From Acanthacorydalis orientalis (lineage: Eukaryota > Arthropoda > Insecta > Megaloptera > Corydalidae), in the NCBI GenBank assembly GCA_034766995.1, contig CM068313.1, positions 1,332,501-1,396,500 of the forward strand: a stretch of 64,000 bases of DNA, written 5' to 3'. This document shows, in pieces, positions 46,985 to 57,429 of the stretch; position 1 is the stretch's first letter; every line of letters starts with the position of its first letter. The notes under the pieces are model-generated. The model ran no database searches. It was not told the origin of the DNA and was given only the letters and a program-made list of their open reading frames with translations. The position numbers and the translations under genes were made by a program.

Positions 46985-48010
46985 CAATCGGTGATTGTCC
47001 TGGAACCCCACAACTTGTCATAAAAACGTCTGTTTAGACAACGACATGTATTTAACAAAGATCATAGAGTACACTGTAAGATACGAACCCCTTATTGTGG
47101 CATATGAGTGTATGGTCAAGCACAGGATTTTTTTTAGCAAAGTTCGGACATAAATACTTAGAAATAGGCTCGAAACTTGTCACAGGGATATCTGTTCATT
47201 CAGGATTTTTTCTTAGCAAAATTCAGACACTGTGTCGTAAAATATAGGTCCTTATATTTTCATAGGTACATATTCTTAGACTCAGTATTTTTTTTTAAAT
47301 GTTCAGACACTATTTCTTAAAGTACAGGCCTGTAGTTTGTCACAGGGACATCTGTTCAGTCATGATTTTTTTTAGGAAAATTCAGATACTGTGTCGTAAA
47401 ATATAGGCCCATATATTTTCATAGGTACATCTTCTTAGACTCAATATTTTTTTTAGAAATATTCAGACACTGTTTCCTAAAGTACAGGCCCGTAACTTGT
47501 CACAGGGACATCTGTTCAGTCAGGATTTTTTTAGGAAAATTCAGACACTGTGTCGTAAAATACAGGCTCACATCTTTTCACAGGTGCATCTGCTTGGACT
47601 CAGTATTTTTTTTAGAAATATTCAGATACTATTTCCTAAAGTACAGGCCCATAATTTGTCACAGAGACATCTGTTCATAGTCAAGATTTTTTTTAGGAAA
47701 ATTTAGACATCGTGTCGTAAAATAAAAGCCCAAATCTTTTCATAGGTACATCTTCATAGACTCAATATTTTTTGTAGAAATATTCAGAAATTATTTCTTA
47801 AAGTACAGGCCCGTAACTTGTCACAGGGACATCTGTTTAGACTCACGAATTTTTTTATCAAATTTCAGACTACTCCAAGACATAGTCTTCCATCTTGGCA
47901 TGGGAGCATCTGTTCTGTCCTCATAATTTCATTAACAATACTCAGACACTACACCGTGAGATTTAGGTTCACATCTTGCGATTGGTGTTCAGGCACGGGA
48001 TTTTTCTTCG
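46985..48010 (+). repeat. 81-base satellite array A6 (about 13 units, alternating dimer)
   Basis: Two unit types alternate: one with tacaggcccgtaacttgtca, cagggacatctgttcagtca and one with tataggcccatatattttca, taggtacatcttcttagact. The repeating module is thus about 160 bases. Plus orientation, subfamily beta. Confidence 0.85.
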
Positions 48011-48812
48011 AGAAAAGTGAAACGTTCGGATTCCCTCGACACAATATGTCTCAGAAGATGTCCCAAAAACCGTATCAAATACATTTTCGGGTACTACTGC
48101 TGACAGTACGATTAATCATCTCGGTAATCATTAATTCAATTCGAATTCCTAGCTGAAAACTGTATCAAACAAAAACATTTTTTTAAACTGCGACGAACTC
48201 GCTCGAAATTCGATCTCGCGAGACTGCGAGTCCGTGGGTTCGATTCGCGTGCACGTGAACGACATGAAACGCCTGCTCGTGTATACTGCGTTCTTTGACA
48301 ATCGGACGATCGATCCACGGTTCGAAAACATGCGTTCTATCTGTCCGCGATAATTGAATTCGCTGGAAGAGACCTTGGCACGAAACTGCAGTTGTCGCCG
48401 ACGGACCTATGACAACGATGACCCCCGGTCCGTGCCCCCGCGCCCGTAAACACAGTGGCGAGTTTCTTCGTCGCGATCTGACACTAGCGCGATAACCCCG
48501 ACGTGTGCACGAGATTACGGCCGCTGTCCGCCGATTAAAAGGATATCCGGGCCGCGCGTCGCCGTCGACGGTCCCACGGACAAACGGGAATTCGACAGCG
48601 GACCGCACGGTAACAACGATCGGAAGTGGATTCTTATCGGTGTCTTATCGTTATCGACTCGTCCGTTCGTTCGTTCTTGTTTTTTTATTTATTTATTATT
48701 GCTGTTGTTATACATGCGATTGAAACGTTCCTCAACACTGAAACATTGGCGATTTTTTTAAAGAACGGGCACCGAGTGCATGGAAAGATCCGTGTACCTG
48801 TTTGCGTTGCAG
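48011..48812. other. Unique region, CpG-rich 48180-48720, no gene supported
   Basis: tgggttcgattcgcgtgc near 48236 is B-box-like without a partner. A minus-strand frame of 141 codons is open by composition. Confidence 0.3.
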
Positions 48813-48858
48813 GTGTTCGTCCTTTTAGATCATCCTGAGCGTATGTACGCCACTGCTA
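48813..48858 (+). CDS. Weak micro-exon candidate (46 bases)
   Basis: tgtttgcgttgcag|GTGTTC at the left and GCTA|gtaagt at the right. Only the frame VFVLLDHPERMYATA is open. Both sites are good, but 46 bases give little support, and the phase does not link directly to the exon at 39729-39810. Confidence 0.2.
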
Positions 48859-49040
48859 GTAAGTGTACCATCATGGGGTTAGATGGTCGAGATTCAATTC
48901 TAAATCAGTTTTCGTTATCATATTCGATCTTGTTCGTTTTTTTTTCACTTCTTTGTTTTCTCGCTGCCGATTCAAACGTTTCAGATAGATTTATTGTCTT
49001 GTGATATTCCTTCCATTCTTTACCGGTAATTCTAGCACTG
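48859..49040. other. Spacer, no gene seen
   Basis: Nothing recognisable. Confidence 0.3.
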
Positions 49041-49645
49041 CCATCATATTTTGGAACATCTGTATCGTACGACATAGTGACATGATATCTTTTGCAAATC
49101 TCAGACCCTGTAAATTATCATAGGAACATCTGTTTAGACGAAGGATCTTTTTTATCAAAGTTCAGGTACTGTGCCGCAAGAAATAAAGCCACAACTGTTC
49201 ATAGGGACATTTGTTTATACTCAGGAACTTTTTTTAGTAAAGTTTAGATACTATATCGTAAGATACAGGCCCACAACTTGTCATTATAACATTTGGTTAG
49301 ACTTGGGAATTTTTTCAGCAAATCTTAGAGAATTTCAATTGTAGGCCCACACCTTATCACAGGAGCACCTGTTTAAACTCTAGATTTTTTTCAATAAAGG
49401 TCAGACACTATGTCGAAAGATGCAGATTTAAATCTGTTCATAGAGACTTTTATTTATACTCAGGAATTTTTTTTAAGGAAAATTAGTACTCTCTATTCTC
49501 TATATTCATCAGGATATCTGTTTACTCTTTTTTTTAAAAAAAGTTGAGACACTATTGTAAGATACAGACTCGCATCTTAGTATAGGACCATCTGTTTCAA
49601 CTCAGGAATTTTTTCAGCAAAGTTCAGACACTGTATCGTGAAATT
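49040..49645 (+). repeat. 81-base satellite array A7 (about 7-8 degenerate units)
   Basis: Subfamily beta: tcaggaactttttttagtaa, agtttagatactatatcgta, agatacaggcccacaactt, gtcattataacatttg. Units vary in length and some are truncated. Confidence 0.8.
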
Positions 49646-50670
49646 ACATCAACTTATGGAAAATATTCAGCTGCAATTCTCTTTTCCAACATGACAGAAA
49701 CATGAGTTTTCTTTTCTGAATTCTATATCCATTCGTATTGGTGGAAACACTTGCCAATCATACCGAACAGCACCGCTGAAATACATTCATTTGCGCTTAG
49801 CGTTTGATTCCTCGACACTACTTCCTCCACGTGCGTGCACCCCCTCACTCTCGCCCGCCGACCGTTCGAATCTCCAACAGCGCACACGCCGCTAGTGCAA
49901 AGATTCCGACAAGGTGCGCAGCTAATTCCTTCTGAGTGCACTCGAAACGATACCGGCGAGTATTGGATTTATCACACGTGATAAATCCAAACTTGAGTTT
50001 TGTCATCGACGAGATAAGGCATCGATAAATGTACACGGACAGAGGACGATTAAACGGAATCGAGTCTTTTTTATATACATGTAAAAAAAATCTATCGAAA
50101 TGAAGCTCTCTATCTAATCTTGTATTCAGTTTAAAGTATTTCTAGCGATTAGAACCGATCGATAGCTTCTATTAATATTTCCTTTGTACTTACGACCCAA
50201 TCGAAACCATTTTTCAATTTAAATCTGTGAAGGTTAGGCGACGAGTCATCGAACAGCGTACTTTGTTTGAATTGAAGCACGGTCGATGTGGATTTTAACA
50301 CGGTGCATGCGTCCTAGGGCGGAATCTTGACAGAACATCTTACATTCCATAAACTACAGAGGAGCAGTTTGTGGAAGAAGTTTTTCTGTACCGCGTCGCT
50401 CTGAAGCTGACTGCGTCGCCTTCGAAATGCGCACAAGCAATAATCAAAACTGGTCAGTGATGATTTTTTGACCAATTTTGTGGGATTGAATGTGCAATTC
50501 AGTTGTGATTGTGAATTTTCAGACAGTATCCGAGAAGTTTATAAGAAAAACATACTTTTTTTATAAGAACTGCAGTGGATGATTGTTAAACGATGGTCAT
50601 ATTTGCAACAACTTTCAAAGAGAGTGAGAGAGGATAGAAAAATTATCTCGGTTGCAATACCTCCACCGTG
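49646..50670. other. Unique region, no gene supported
   Basis: 49720-50040 is CpG-moderate, with a 72-codon minus-strand frame that shows no domain. 50402-50445 holds an inverted copy of the dispersed array-border motif (cgaaatgcgcacaagcaata). Confidence 0.35.
49963..49990. promoter_or_regulatory. 28-base inverted repeat pairing two GATA sites around an E-box
   Basis: TTGGATTTATCAC, a two-base gap, then GTGATAAATCCAA: a perfect 13-base inverted repeat. It contains TTATCA and TGATAA (GATA-factor sites) and, offset by one at the centre, CACGTG. Such symmetry in unique DNA suggests a protein-binding site. No nearby gene is established. Confidence 0.4.
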
Positions 50671-50679
50671 GATGTTTTT

Positions 50680-51365
50680 TATCAGAGCTTTGGCAATATA
50701 TCGTAACATACAGGCCCATAAATTGTCATACGAACATTCGTATCGAGTCGAGAATTTTTTTAGAAATGTTCAGGCTCCATATCGTAAGATAAACAACCAT
50801 ATATTTTCATAGGACCATTTGTTTAGATACGGGAATTTTTTTATCAAAGTGTTACATCATATCGTAACACACAGGCCCATAAATTGTCATAGGAACATTT
50901 ATTTTAAGTCAGGATTTTTTTAAGAAATGTCCAGACTCCATATCGTAGGATAAATAACTACATATTTTCATAGGGACATTTGTTTTGACACGGGAATTTT
51001 TTTTAGCAAAGCTTTGGCTACATATCGTAACATAAAGGTTCATAAATTGTCATAGGAACATTCGTTCTGAATTAGGATTTTTTTAAGCAATGTTCAGGCT
51101 CTATATCTTAGGGTAAATAACCACATATTTTCATAGGGACATTTGTTTTGACACGGGAATTTTTTTAGAAATGCTTTGACACCGTGTCATAACATACAAG
51201 CCCATAAATTGTCACAGGAACATTCGTTTTGAGTCAGGAATTTTTTAAGCAATGTCCAGACTCCATATCGTAAGATAAACAACCACATATTTTCATAGGG
51301 CCATTTGTTTAGACTTGATATTTTTTTTAATAAAGGTCAGACACTGTATCGTAATATATAGGACT
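50680..51365 (+). repeat. 81-base satellite array A8 (about 8-9 units, alternating dimer)
   Basis: Alternates units with catacaggcccataaattg, tcataggaacattcgt and units with agataaacaaccacatattt, tcatagggacatttgttt. The module is about 160 bases, repeated four times. Confidence 0.85.
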
Positions 51366-52190
51366 CCAGGTTTCCATCCTGTAGAATAAACAAACTCGTT
51401 CCTCTTCGAGAGAATGTGTGCAGGCCGACGGTCCCTCTTTCGATCGATAAACATAACTTTCAACCGACATACTCGGTCCGTAAAAACCCGCAATTATTTT
51501 TACACCGACCCAGTATGACCCGTCGTGCGTGGCGAACGTCGTTCCGAAAACTCTTAACAACAACAACTTAACGAACATCTTACGGTTCGTGACGGATCAG
51601 AGAGAGAGAACCGACCGAATATTCCATTTCCAGTTTTCCGCGAACGCGCCGACCGATAGACAGTTTAAACCTTGGACGACGGTTTAGAGATGTCCCGGCG
51701 CGGCTTACGAACGAGCGGGCTCCGTTTTCCGATCGCCCGTCGCAGATTTCCGACGAACGTTCTGATAAATGTTTTCAATGTGAAACGCGCGAGATTAGAT
51801 TCGAATCTGTTGACGGTCGAGCGGAGGACCGGGCGGCGAGTGTAATGCCAGGTACTGATACCGTTTCAATAACAAAACAAAATCAACTTTTAGAACTCGA
51901 GACGCGGCGTGCGATCGATTTCGTTCCAGTGTCGAGTCAGACATCGTTATCTGGTCGGATTAGTTTCGAGGTCTCGAGATAAACGACACGATTAGAAGAA
52001 TGTCGAACGAAGTACGTTCTGAGGACGTGACACATAAAAAATGACACATTAATATACATTATTAAACTATGTTTTCATTTCGAGAATGTGCCCCACTGGC
52101 GTGCTTAATTGTTTCCTATACTCGACGGAAACATAGGAAATGCACTTGCTGTAAGGTCGAGTTAAATCATGACGAAGTGATGGATTCTTT
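51366..52190. other. Unique region, CpG-rich 51480-51990
   Basis: No gene supported. It contains a mariner-like end at 51482-51512. Confidence 0.3.
51482..51512. mobile_element. Diverged mariner terminal repeat, copy 3
   Basis: aaaaacccgcaattattttt, acaccgaccca matches the other mariner ends at the CCGCAATTATT core and the C-ACC-ACC block. Confidence 0.45.
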
Positions 52191-53205
52191 TCGGTTGTTT
52201 CTTTGAAAAATTTAACTCTACATACAAAAATCGTAGAGCGACACAGAGAGTTCTGTGTCGAGATAGGGGCCTCAACAGTAACACAGAATGTCTGAACTCG
52301 ACAGAAAAAAATCTTGGGTCGACACAGAGATTTCTGTGTCGAGAATTGTGACTTAAAAATAACACTGGATGTCTGGCCTCAAGAAAAAAAATCGTAGGTC
52401 GAAATAGAGACTTCTGGGTCAAGATATGGACCTTAAAAGTAGCACTGGATGCTTGAACAAACAGAAAAAAATCGTGGGTCGACACAGAGACTTCTGAGTC
52501 GAGATATGGGCATTAACAGTAACACAATGTCTGAACTCTGCAGAAAAAAATCGTAGGTCCGCACAGATACTTCTATGTCGAGATTTGGAACTGTAAATTA
52601 ACACTGAATACCTCAACTCTATATAAAAAAATCGTACATCGATACAGAGAGTTCTGTGTCAAGATATGGGCCTTAAAAATACCACTGGATGTCTAACCTC
52701 AACAGAAAAAAATCGTAGGTCCGCACAAAGACTTCTGTGTCGAGATTTTGAACTGTAGATTAACACTGGGTACCTGAACTCTACATAAAAAAATCGTACA
52801 TCGATACAGAGGCTTCTGTGTCGAGATATGGGCCTTAACAGTAAAACAGAATGTCTGAACTCTACAGAAAAAAATCGTAGGTCCGCACAGAGACTTCTAT
52901 GTTAAGATTTGGAACTGTATATTAACACTAGATACCTGAAGTCTATATAAAAAAATTGTAGATCGACACAGATGCTTCTGTGTCGAGATATGGGCCTTAA
53001 TCGTAACACAGAATGTCTGAGCTCTGCAGAAAAAAATCGTAGGTCGTCACAGAGACTTCTGTGTCAAGATATGGGCCTTAGAAGTAACACTGGATGCCTG
53101 ACCCCAACAGAAAAAAATCGTGGGTCGACAAAGGGACTTCTGTGTCGAGATATGGGCCTTAACAGTAACACAGAATGTCTGAACTCTACAGAAAAACCGG
53201 ACGGA
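52190..53205 (-). repeat. 81-base satellite array A9 (about 12 units, minus orientation, subfamily gamma)
   Basis: Unit: cagaaaaaaatcgtaggtcg, acacagagacttctgtgtcg, agatatgggccttaacagta, acacagaatgtctgaactct. In reverse complement it keeps the order T-run, 'agttcagacattctgt', 'aaggcccatatcttgaca'. Part of the array alternates with a second type (tttggaactgtaaattaaca, ctggatacctgaactctata). Confidence 0.85.
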
Positions 53206-53668
53206 TCCTCGAGACGCCCAATATTAGTGGAGTGCAATTCGACTTTTTCGACGAACCGTACGGTAGTCTCACTGCTTGAAAAAGGGGTCACGGTTCGTAC
53301 TCTGGTAGCTGTTCGTTTGACGAATTTCCCTTTTCGAAGTGGGATCACACAGGTAAAAAACAACACATATAACGGAGGTCATCTTCTCTACCATTTTTTT
53401 TTCTCTTGTCTCTGAAGAATGCCCGAGAGTCCCGCAACAAAATCTAACGTTTATTTTTTTCTCTGTTCACTTCATTTCTCAGTTTTCTCCGTGGCCCCTT
53501 CATGACACGATTTTCACCCGTCGTCCACTCGGAATATCCTGGGACCCGCTGGGAGCCGTACGGCTTCAGATCGAGTACCGCTGGCATTAAAGCGCCGTTT
53601 TTAATTGGACCCTGATCGATTGACACGCAAGTGCATGCACCGACGTGTGCGTGTGTGCGTTTCTCTAA
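53206..53668. other. Unique region with conserved-element-like core
   Basis: 53515-53640 is evenly composed with homeodomain-like ttaattgg and cattaaagcgccg. It is open on the minus strand (60 codons, SIDQGPIKNGALMPAVLDLK) but without splice context. Possibly a conserved non-coding element. Confidence 0.3.
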
Positions 53669-53713
53669 TCACAATTCTTTTCTGATAATGATCCATCACT
53701 GATTCGATCACAG

Positions 53714-53968
53714 ATCGAGCGTTCGCTGTATCGTAAATATCTGTACCAGTGGGCCGAGTTTTATATCCGATTGTGTTCGGATTTTAAACGCTCGAAACTT
53801 CAATCGGTCATTGTTCAGTCGAGTGTCGCGAATTCTGTGCGACAGGCGACAACAACGTGGAACGAACGCTGTGAGAACAATGTGTCTTGTTTTTCCACCG
53901 ATGACACGGTACGACCCGAAAGATGGGAAAAAGTAGTGGTTAACTATGGACAATACTTTGAATTATAA
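53714..53968 (+). CDS. Weak terminal-exon candidate (84 codons plus stop)
   Basis: After an acceptor-like ccatcactgattcgatcacag, a frame runs IERSLYRKYLYQWAEFYIRL, CSDFKRSKLQ, ... TWNERCENNV, then VRPERWEKVVVNYGQYFEL and TAA. An AATAAA lies 20 bases past the stop (53989-53995). The peptide is of normal composition with two Cys pairs, but I recognise no domain, and a run of this length can arise by chance in a window of this size. If real, it would end a transcript on the plus strand. Confidence 0.25.
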   Translation: MERSLYRKYLYQWAEFYIRLCSDFKRSKLQSVIVQSSVANSVRQATTTWNERCENNVSCFSTDDTVRPERWEKVVVNYGQYFEL

Positions 53969-54041
53969 GTTTTTTCAATTTCATTCAAAATAAACGATGT
54001 TCTTTCATGAAGAAAACGCTACAAATTAATTCCAACACTCA
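53969..54041. other. AT-rich spacer with AATAAA
   Basis: Possible 3' UTR of the candidate exon. Otherwise nothing. Confidence 0.2.
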
Positions 54042-54094
54042 ATATGTATATATATACATATACATATATATATATATATATATACATATATATA
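54042..54094. repeat. (TA)n tract with TACATA interruptions
   Basis: About 26 TA units, directly abutting the ATC tail of an RTE fragment. Confidence 0.95.
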
Positions 54095-54250
54095 TCATCA
54101 TCATCTTCAGCCCCTGTTAATCCACTGCTGGATAAAGGCCTCTTCCATGATTTTCCATTTTGTTCGATTCAGTGCCTCTCTTTTCCACAGTTTTCCAAGA
54201 AAGTTTTTAATATCCTTATCCCATCTGTTCATTGGTCTCTTTCTCGGTCT
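54095..54250 (-). pseudogene. RTE-type LINE 3' end (C-terminal 47 codons intact, plus TGA tail)
   Basis: The minus strand reads RPRKRPMNRWDKDIKNFLG, then KWKIMEEAFIQQWINRG and a stop, followed by (TGA)n. This is the C-terminus of an RTE-clade LINE polyprotein (endonuclease plus reverse transcriptase), whose last residues are typically 'GEAYxQQWxxxG'. The frame is uninterrupted across the fragment. The copy is 5'-truncated at the same position as that at 33622-33760, right at a (TA)n tract, and its 3' tail touches another TA tract. A common truncation point suggests a short non-autonomous derivative. Confidence 0.8.
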
Positions 54251-54252
54251 TT

Positions 54253-54286
54253 ATATATATATATAATATGTTTGTGTGTGTGTACG

Positions 54287-54325
<39 letters not shown>
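54253..54325. repeat. (TA)n(TG)n(TA)n microsatellite
   Basis: Two TA tracts separated by tttgtgtgtgtgtacgtgc. Confidence 0.95.
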
Positions 54326-54329
<4 letters not shown>

Positions 54330-54570
54330 TATCCCAATAGTATAGAAAGGGTTATAAAACAGTATTCACATTACATAAAGTCATTATTAAACGGATCAAT
54401 ATCTATTGGACTCGATAAAAGATACATTGATATCTTTGAAACCAGATTGAATCCAGAGATACATTGATTTGTCACATAGACAAATAGATGTATCTCTGGA
54501 GTCCATATCTTTCTCTCTCTCTTCCCTTAACCATTGTACGTTATATCAACAACAGAACTTTCTTGGTTAC

Positions 54571-54571
<1 letters not shown>
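54326..54571. other. Unique stretch with short inverted repeat
   Basis: aatccagagatacattgatt, tgtcaca at 54450 is followed by agatgtatctctgga, a hairpin of about 13 bases. No gene seen. Confidence 0.3.

Positions 54572-54624
<53 letters not shown>
54572..54624. repeat. (TA)n microsatellite
   Basis: About 26 TA units. Confidence 0.95.
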
Positions 54625-54626
<2 letters not shown>

Positions 54627-55370
54627 CATTCCAAGAAACGAATACCATCATTCGATGCAAATAAAATCTTTATCACTTCCGTTAAGTATTGAAATCAATG
54701 TGAAACTATGTCAAAAACGGAAACAGTGACAGCTCGGACCTCATTCCATCTCCGTCGTCGACAGAGAGCACCACGAACCGCGTTTGTTTATTTACGCAAC
54801 GTACGGAAATTACTCAATGGCGGGCATGTGCTTCCGTCTGCGGTCAGAGTTCACAGCGAGTGTCTGTCGTTTCGGCGAAACTGAAACGCCCGTCGTTGAC
54901 GCATCGTCCGCCGATCGATTCATCGTCGCGGCGTTCGTCTGTAAATCATATGAAAACGCGGATTTCGCGCCGTCGCCGACATCCGAACGAACCGTGCCCG
55001 TGTGGTCCTGTTCTGTGCGCGTCCCATGGACACGAACACTACTCAGAAATACGACTCGCCTCCCCGTCTGACAGGAACGCTCAGACGTTTGCATTTTTCA
55101 TCGCGTCGCGGTGTCAGAGCAGCCGGCGTGTCTCGTCCGTGTGACACGTCGAACAGGTGCACGCCACTGACATGCCAGAGAAGCGGATTCCTGTCTGACA
55201 GACACTCACGGTCTTATCTCGTGGCACTGACTTGATGTACGGCCCATACGTTCGCAGCTCTTCGAACGATGTCTCTCCACACTGGTTCGAAAAAAACGTC
55301 CGTGGAGGGTTTTTTTCCTTAGTGGAACCGTGTTCGTCCACAACGATGAGACAAGATGATCGATCTGTCT
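54625..55370. other. CpG-rich region, no gene supported
   Basis: Plus-strand frame from ATG at 54817 (MAGMCFRLRSEFTAS..., 85 codons) and its minus shadow are both open; no domain. Possibly regulatory. Confidence 0.3.
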
Positions 55371-55379
55371 TTAAGAAAA

Positions 55380-55960
55380 CGTTTCAGTTTATATTATTTT
55401 GTATTCAGTTCGAGTCCGATCAATGGACTAAAATAATTTTCAATCCGACTTATAAGTTAATAATGACGGATTTTTTATTAAAAAAAATATTGAAACGAAA
55501 ATCAAAACTTTGACCCAAAAATAGAGAAAACTTCAAAGTAAAAAACCGGATTCTATGTATTTTCTTATCAAGAATCTATAATGTGGACCGGTTATATTCG
55601 TCCGTTGTCGATATTCATCCAGATTTTTAAATAAATGCCGTTTTAATGGCCGAAAGTCGATTTTTACAATTTCGAACTCTTCTAAAAATCCACAAAACTT
55701 GTAAAATGTACGATTTTTACATTCAATTCGACTCTGATTAATCAAATTAAATAATTTTCAATACAATAACTGTCTTAAGAATTAATAAAAACAGATTCTT
55801 TATCAAAAAAAAAATGTTGAAAAGAAAATCAAAACTTTGGCTCAAAAATAGACAAAAATTCAAAAGTAAAAATTTGGAATCTATAATTTTTTTTATCAGA
55901 AATCGGTAACTTGGACCGGTTATATTCGCCCATTGTCGATATTCATCCAGATTTTTAAAT
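55380..55960 (+). repeat. Tandem duplication, about 330-base unit, two copies
   Basis: cagttcgagtccgatcaatg, aaaatcaaaactttgaccc and ggaccggttatattcgtccg, ttgtcgatattcatccagat are repeated at 55720-55955. The copies are diverged by indels. Confidence 0.8.
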
Positions 55961-56700
55961 ATTTCGCCGCGTCGAGCAATTATCTCATCGCAATAAAATT
56001 CTTTTCGCGACGAACATGGCCACTCTCCTTGTTCGTATTTCCAGTCGTTTGTCTCTCCGTCGATGGAAATTTCATCCTGATTCGTGTGAGCGTTTCGTCA
56101 CCTGCATTGTTTCGATCGATCGATCGAAACATCCGGACAATCGACTCGCGTTATCGCGTTCTGTCATTGAAAAACGCACCGATTAGATCCGTCGGCGGAT
56201 ATCTAGTTGGAAAAACATGTCGGATAACACACACACACACACGCGATACAAAGGACGCGTAGGCACAAATGCATGTCTGTGTGTTTGTGCGTGTCGACTA
56301 ATCGAAATCGCTTTAATCGGTGTGAATAATTCGATTCCAATTAGAATCGGAAAAAAAAACGGACCGTATCGGAATAAACACTGATAACGTACACTGAGTC
56401 CGTTTTGAAAATATGCGCGCTGTGCATGTCGCACTTCATGTCGCAATAATTCAGCATAGTCATGCTGCTGACTACTACAACGTTCGACATGGGAGGTCAT
56501 ACACAAAAGTCGAAATCTTTAATGAAATGGAATTTTATGTGTTTTTTTTTATGGAAGAGTCGTACCAGTTCTAACGAGAAAGAACATGCTCTATATATGC
56601 ATTTGGTTTGATTTTGTAATAGATATCAAATTTGATTTTTTTTAAAATTGTTCCTTTTATATTTTATTTTTAAATCAATCAGGGACACATTCAAGAATTT
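55961..56700. other. Unique stretch, no gene supported
   Basis: Contains a perfect 22-base palindrome at 56109-56130 made of three overlapping CGATCG/TCGA units flanked by GTTT/AAAC. CA repeat at 56228-56242. Confidence 0.35.
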
Positions 56701-56712
56701 AAGGGAAGAATT

Positions 56713-56883
<171 letters not shown>

Positions 56884-56885
<2 letters not shown>

Positions 56886-56979
56886 CTATGCACATATATT
56901 GAGTTTTGTAGATGTTTACCTCCAAACCCCATGTACGATACTCTTCCATGATTTTTCGAGTCATATACCGAATATACTC
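56884..56979 (-). pseudogene. LINE reverse-transcriptase fragment fused to a mariner relic
   Basis: The minus strand reads YIRYMTRKIMEEYRTWGLEV, then NIYKTQYMCIG. It fits 'xLExMTRKLxEEYxxWGLxVNxxKTxYMxIG', the segment just past the FADD/YADD motif in non-LTR reverse transcriptases (part of motif D). It continues in frame from the mariner fragment at 56983-57200 and is cut on the other side by the long (TA)n tract. The join lies near 56980. Confidence 0.7.
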
Positions 56980-56982
56980 GTG

Positions 56983-57200
56983 ATTAATAGTACAGGAATG
57001 AAAATTTTCGGACCATAATCGAATTGTACTCTGGCTAATCGACCGTTCTCCGAAACCTCCATTGATATTTCCACCTGCTGCATTGGATCCCAACTCGAAT
57101 TCATATAAAAGAGTAGACGCGAATCTTTTGCGAACACCGTCCTGTTAAAGGGTGTAAAAAATAAAAATAAAAACAATAACTCCGTATTTGAAGACAATCG
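56983..57200 (-). pseudogene. Mariner transposase N-terminal relic, copy 2
   Basis: The minus strand reads QDGVRKRFASTLLYEFELGS, NAAGGNINGGFGERSISQST, IRLWSENFHSCTIN. It aligns with the copy at 61640-62035 and with the 'xxxLYEFKLGxxAAExxRNINxAFGxGSxxERTVxxWFxKFRSGD' region of mariner transposases. It lacks the second helix-turn-helix and all of the catalytic domain. Homology with the other copy extends about 20 bases upstream of the coding part, including the splice-acceptor-like ccctttaacag. Confidence 0.75.
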
Positions 57201-57287
57201 AAGGGCATAGTACATTAGTCAATTCCAAATGGATGAACTTGTAAAATATTGCACAGAACTTTTCTCAATTGCGGCCGACCTCTGACT

Positions 57288-57319
57288 GACTGAAATTCGG
57301 CAACTTGATATGTTACAGC

Positions 57320-57385
<66 letters not shown>

Positions 57386-57427
57386 TGTTTCACTGAAATT
57401 CGGCAACTTGGTACGTTACGACCTAAC
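57288..57427. repeat. (TA)n flanked by direct repeats
   Basis: gactgaaattcggcaacttg, atatgttacagcctaa (57288-57323) and cactgaaattcggcaacttg, gtacgttacgacctaa (57391-57427) bracket a TA tract of about 60 bases (57321-57382). Confidence 0.8.
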
Positions 57428-57429
57428 AG

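Noticed and set aside
48183..48608. 141-codon minus-strand frame
   Set aside because: Stop-poor CpG-rich DNA; no domain, no splice signals.
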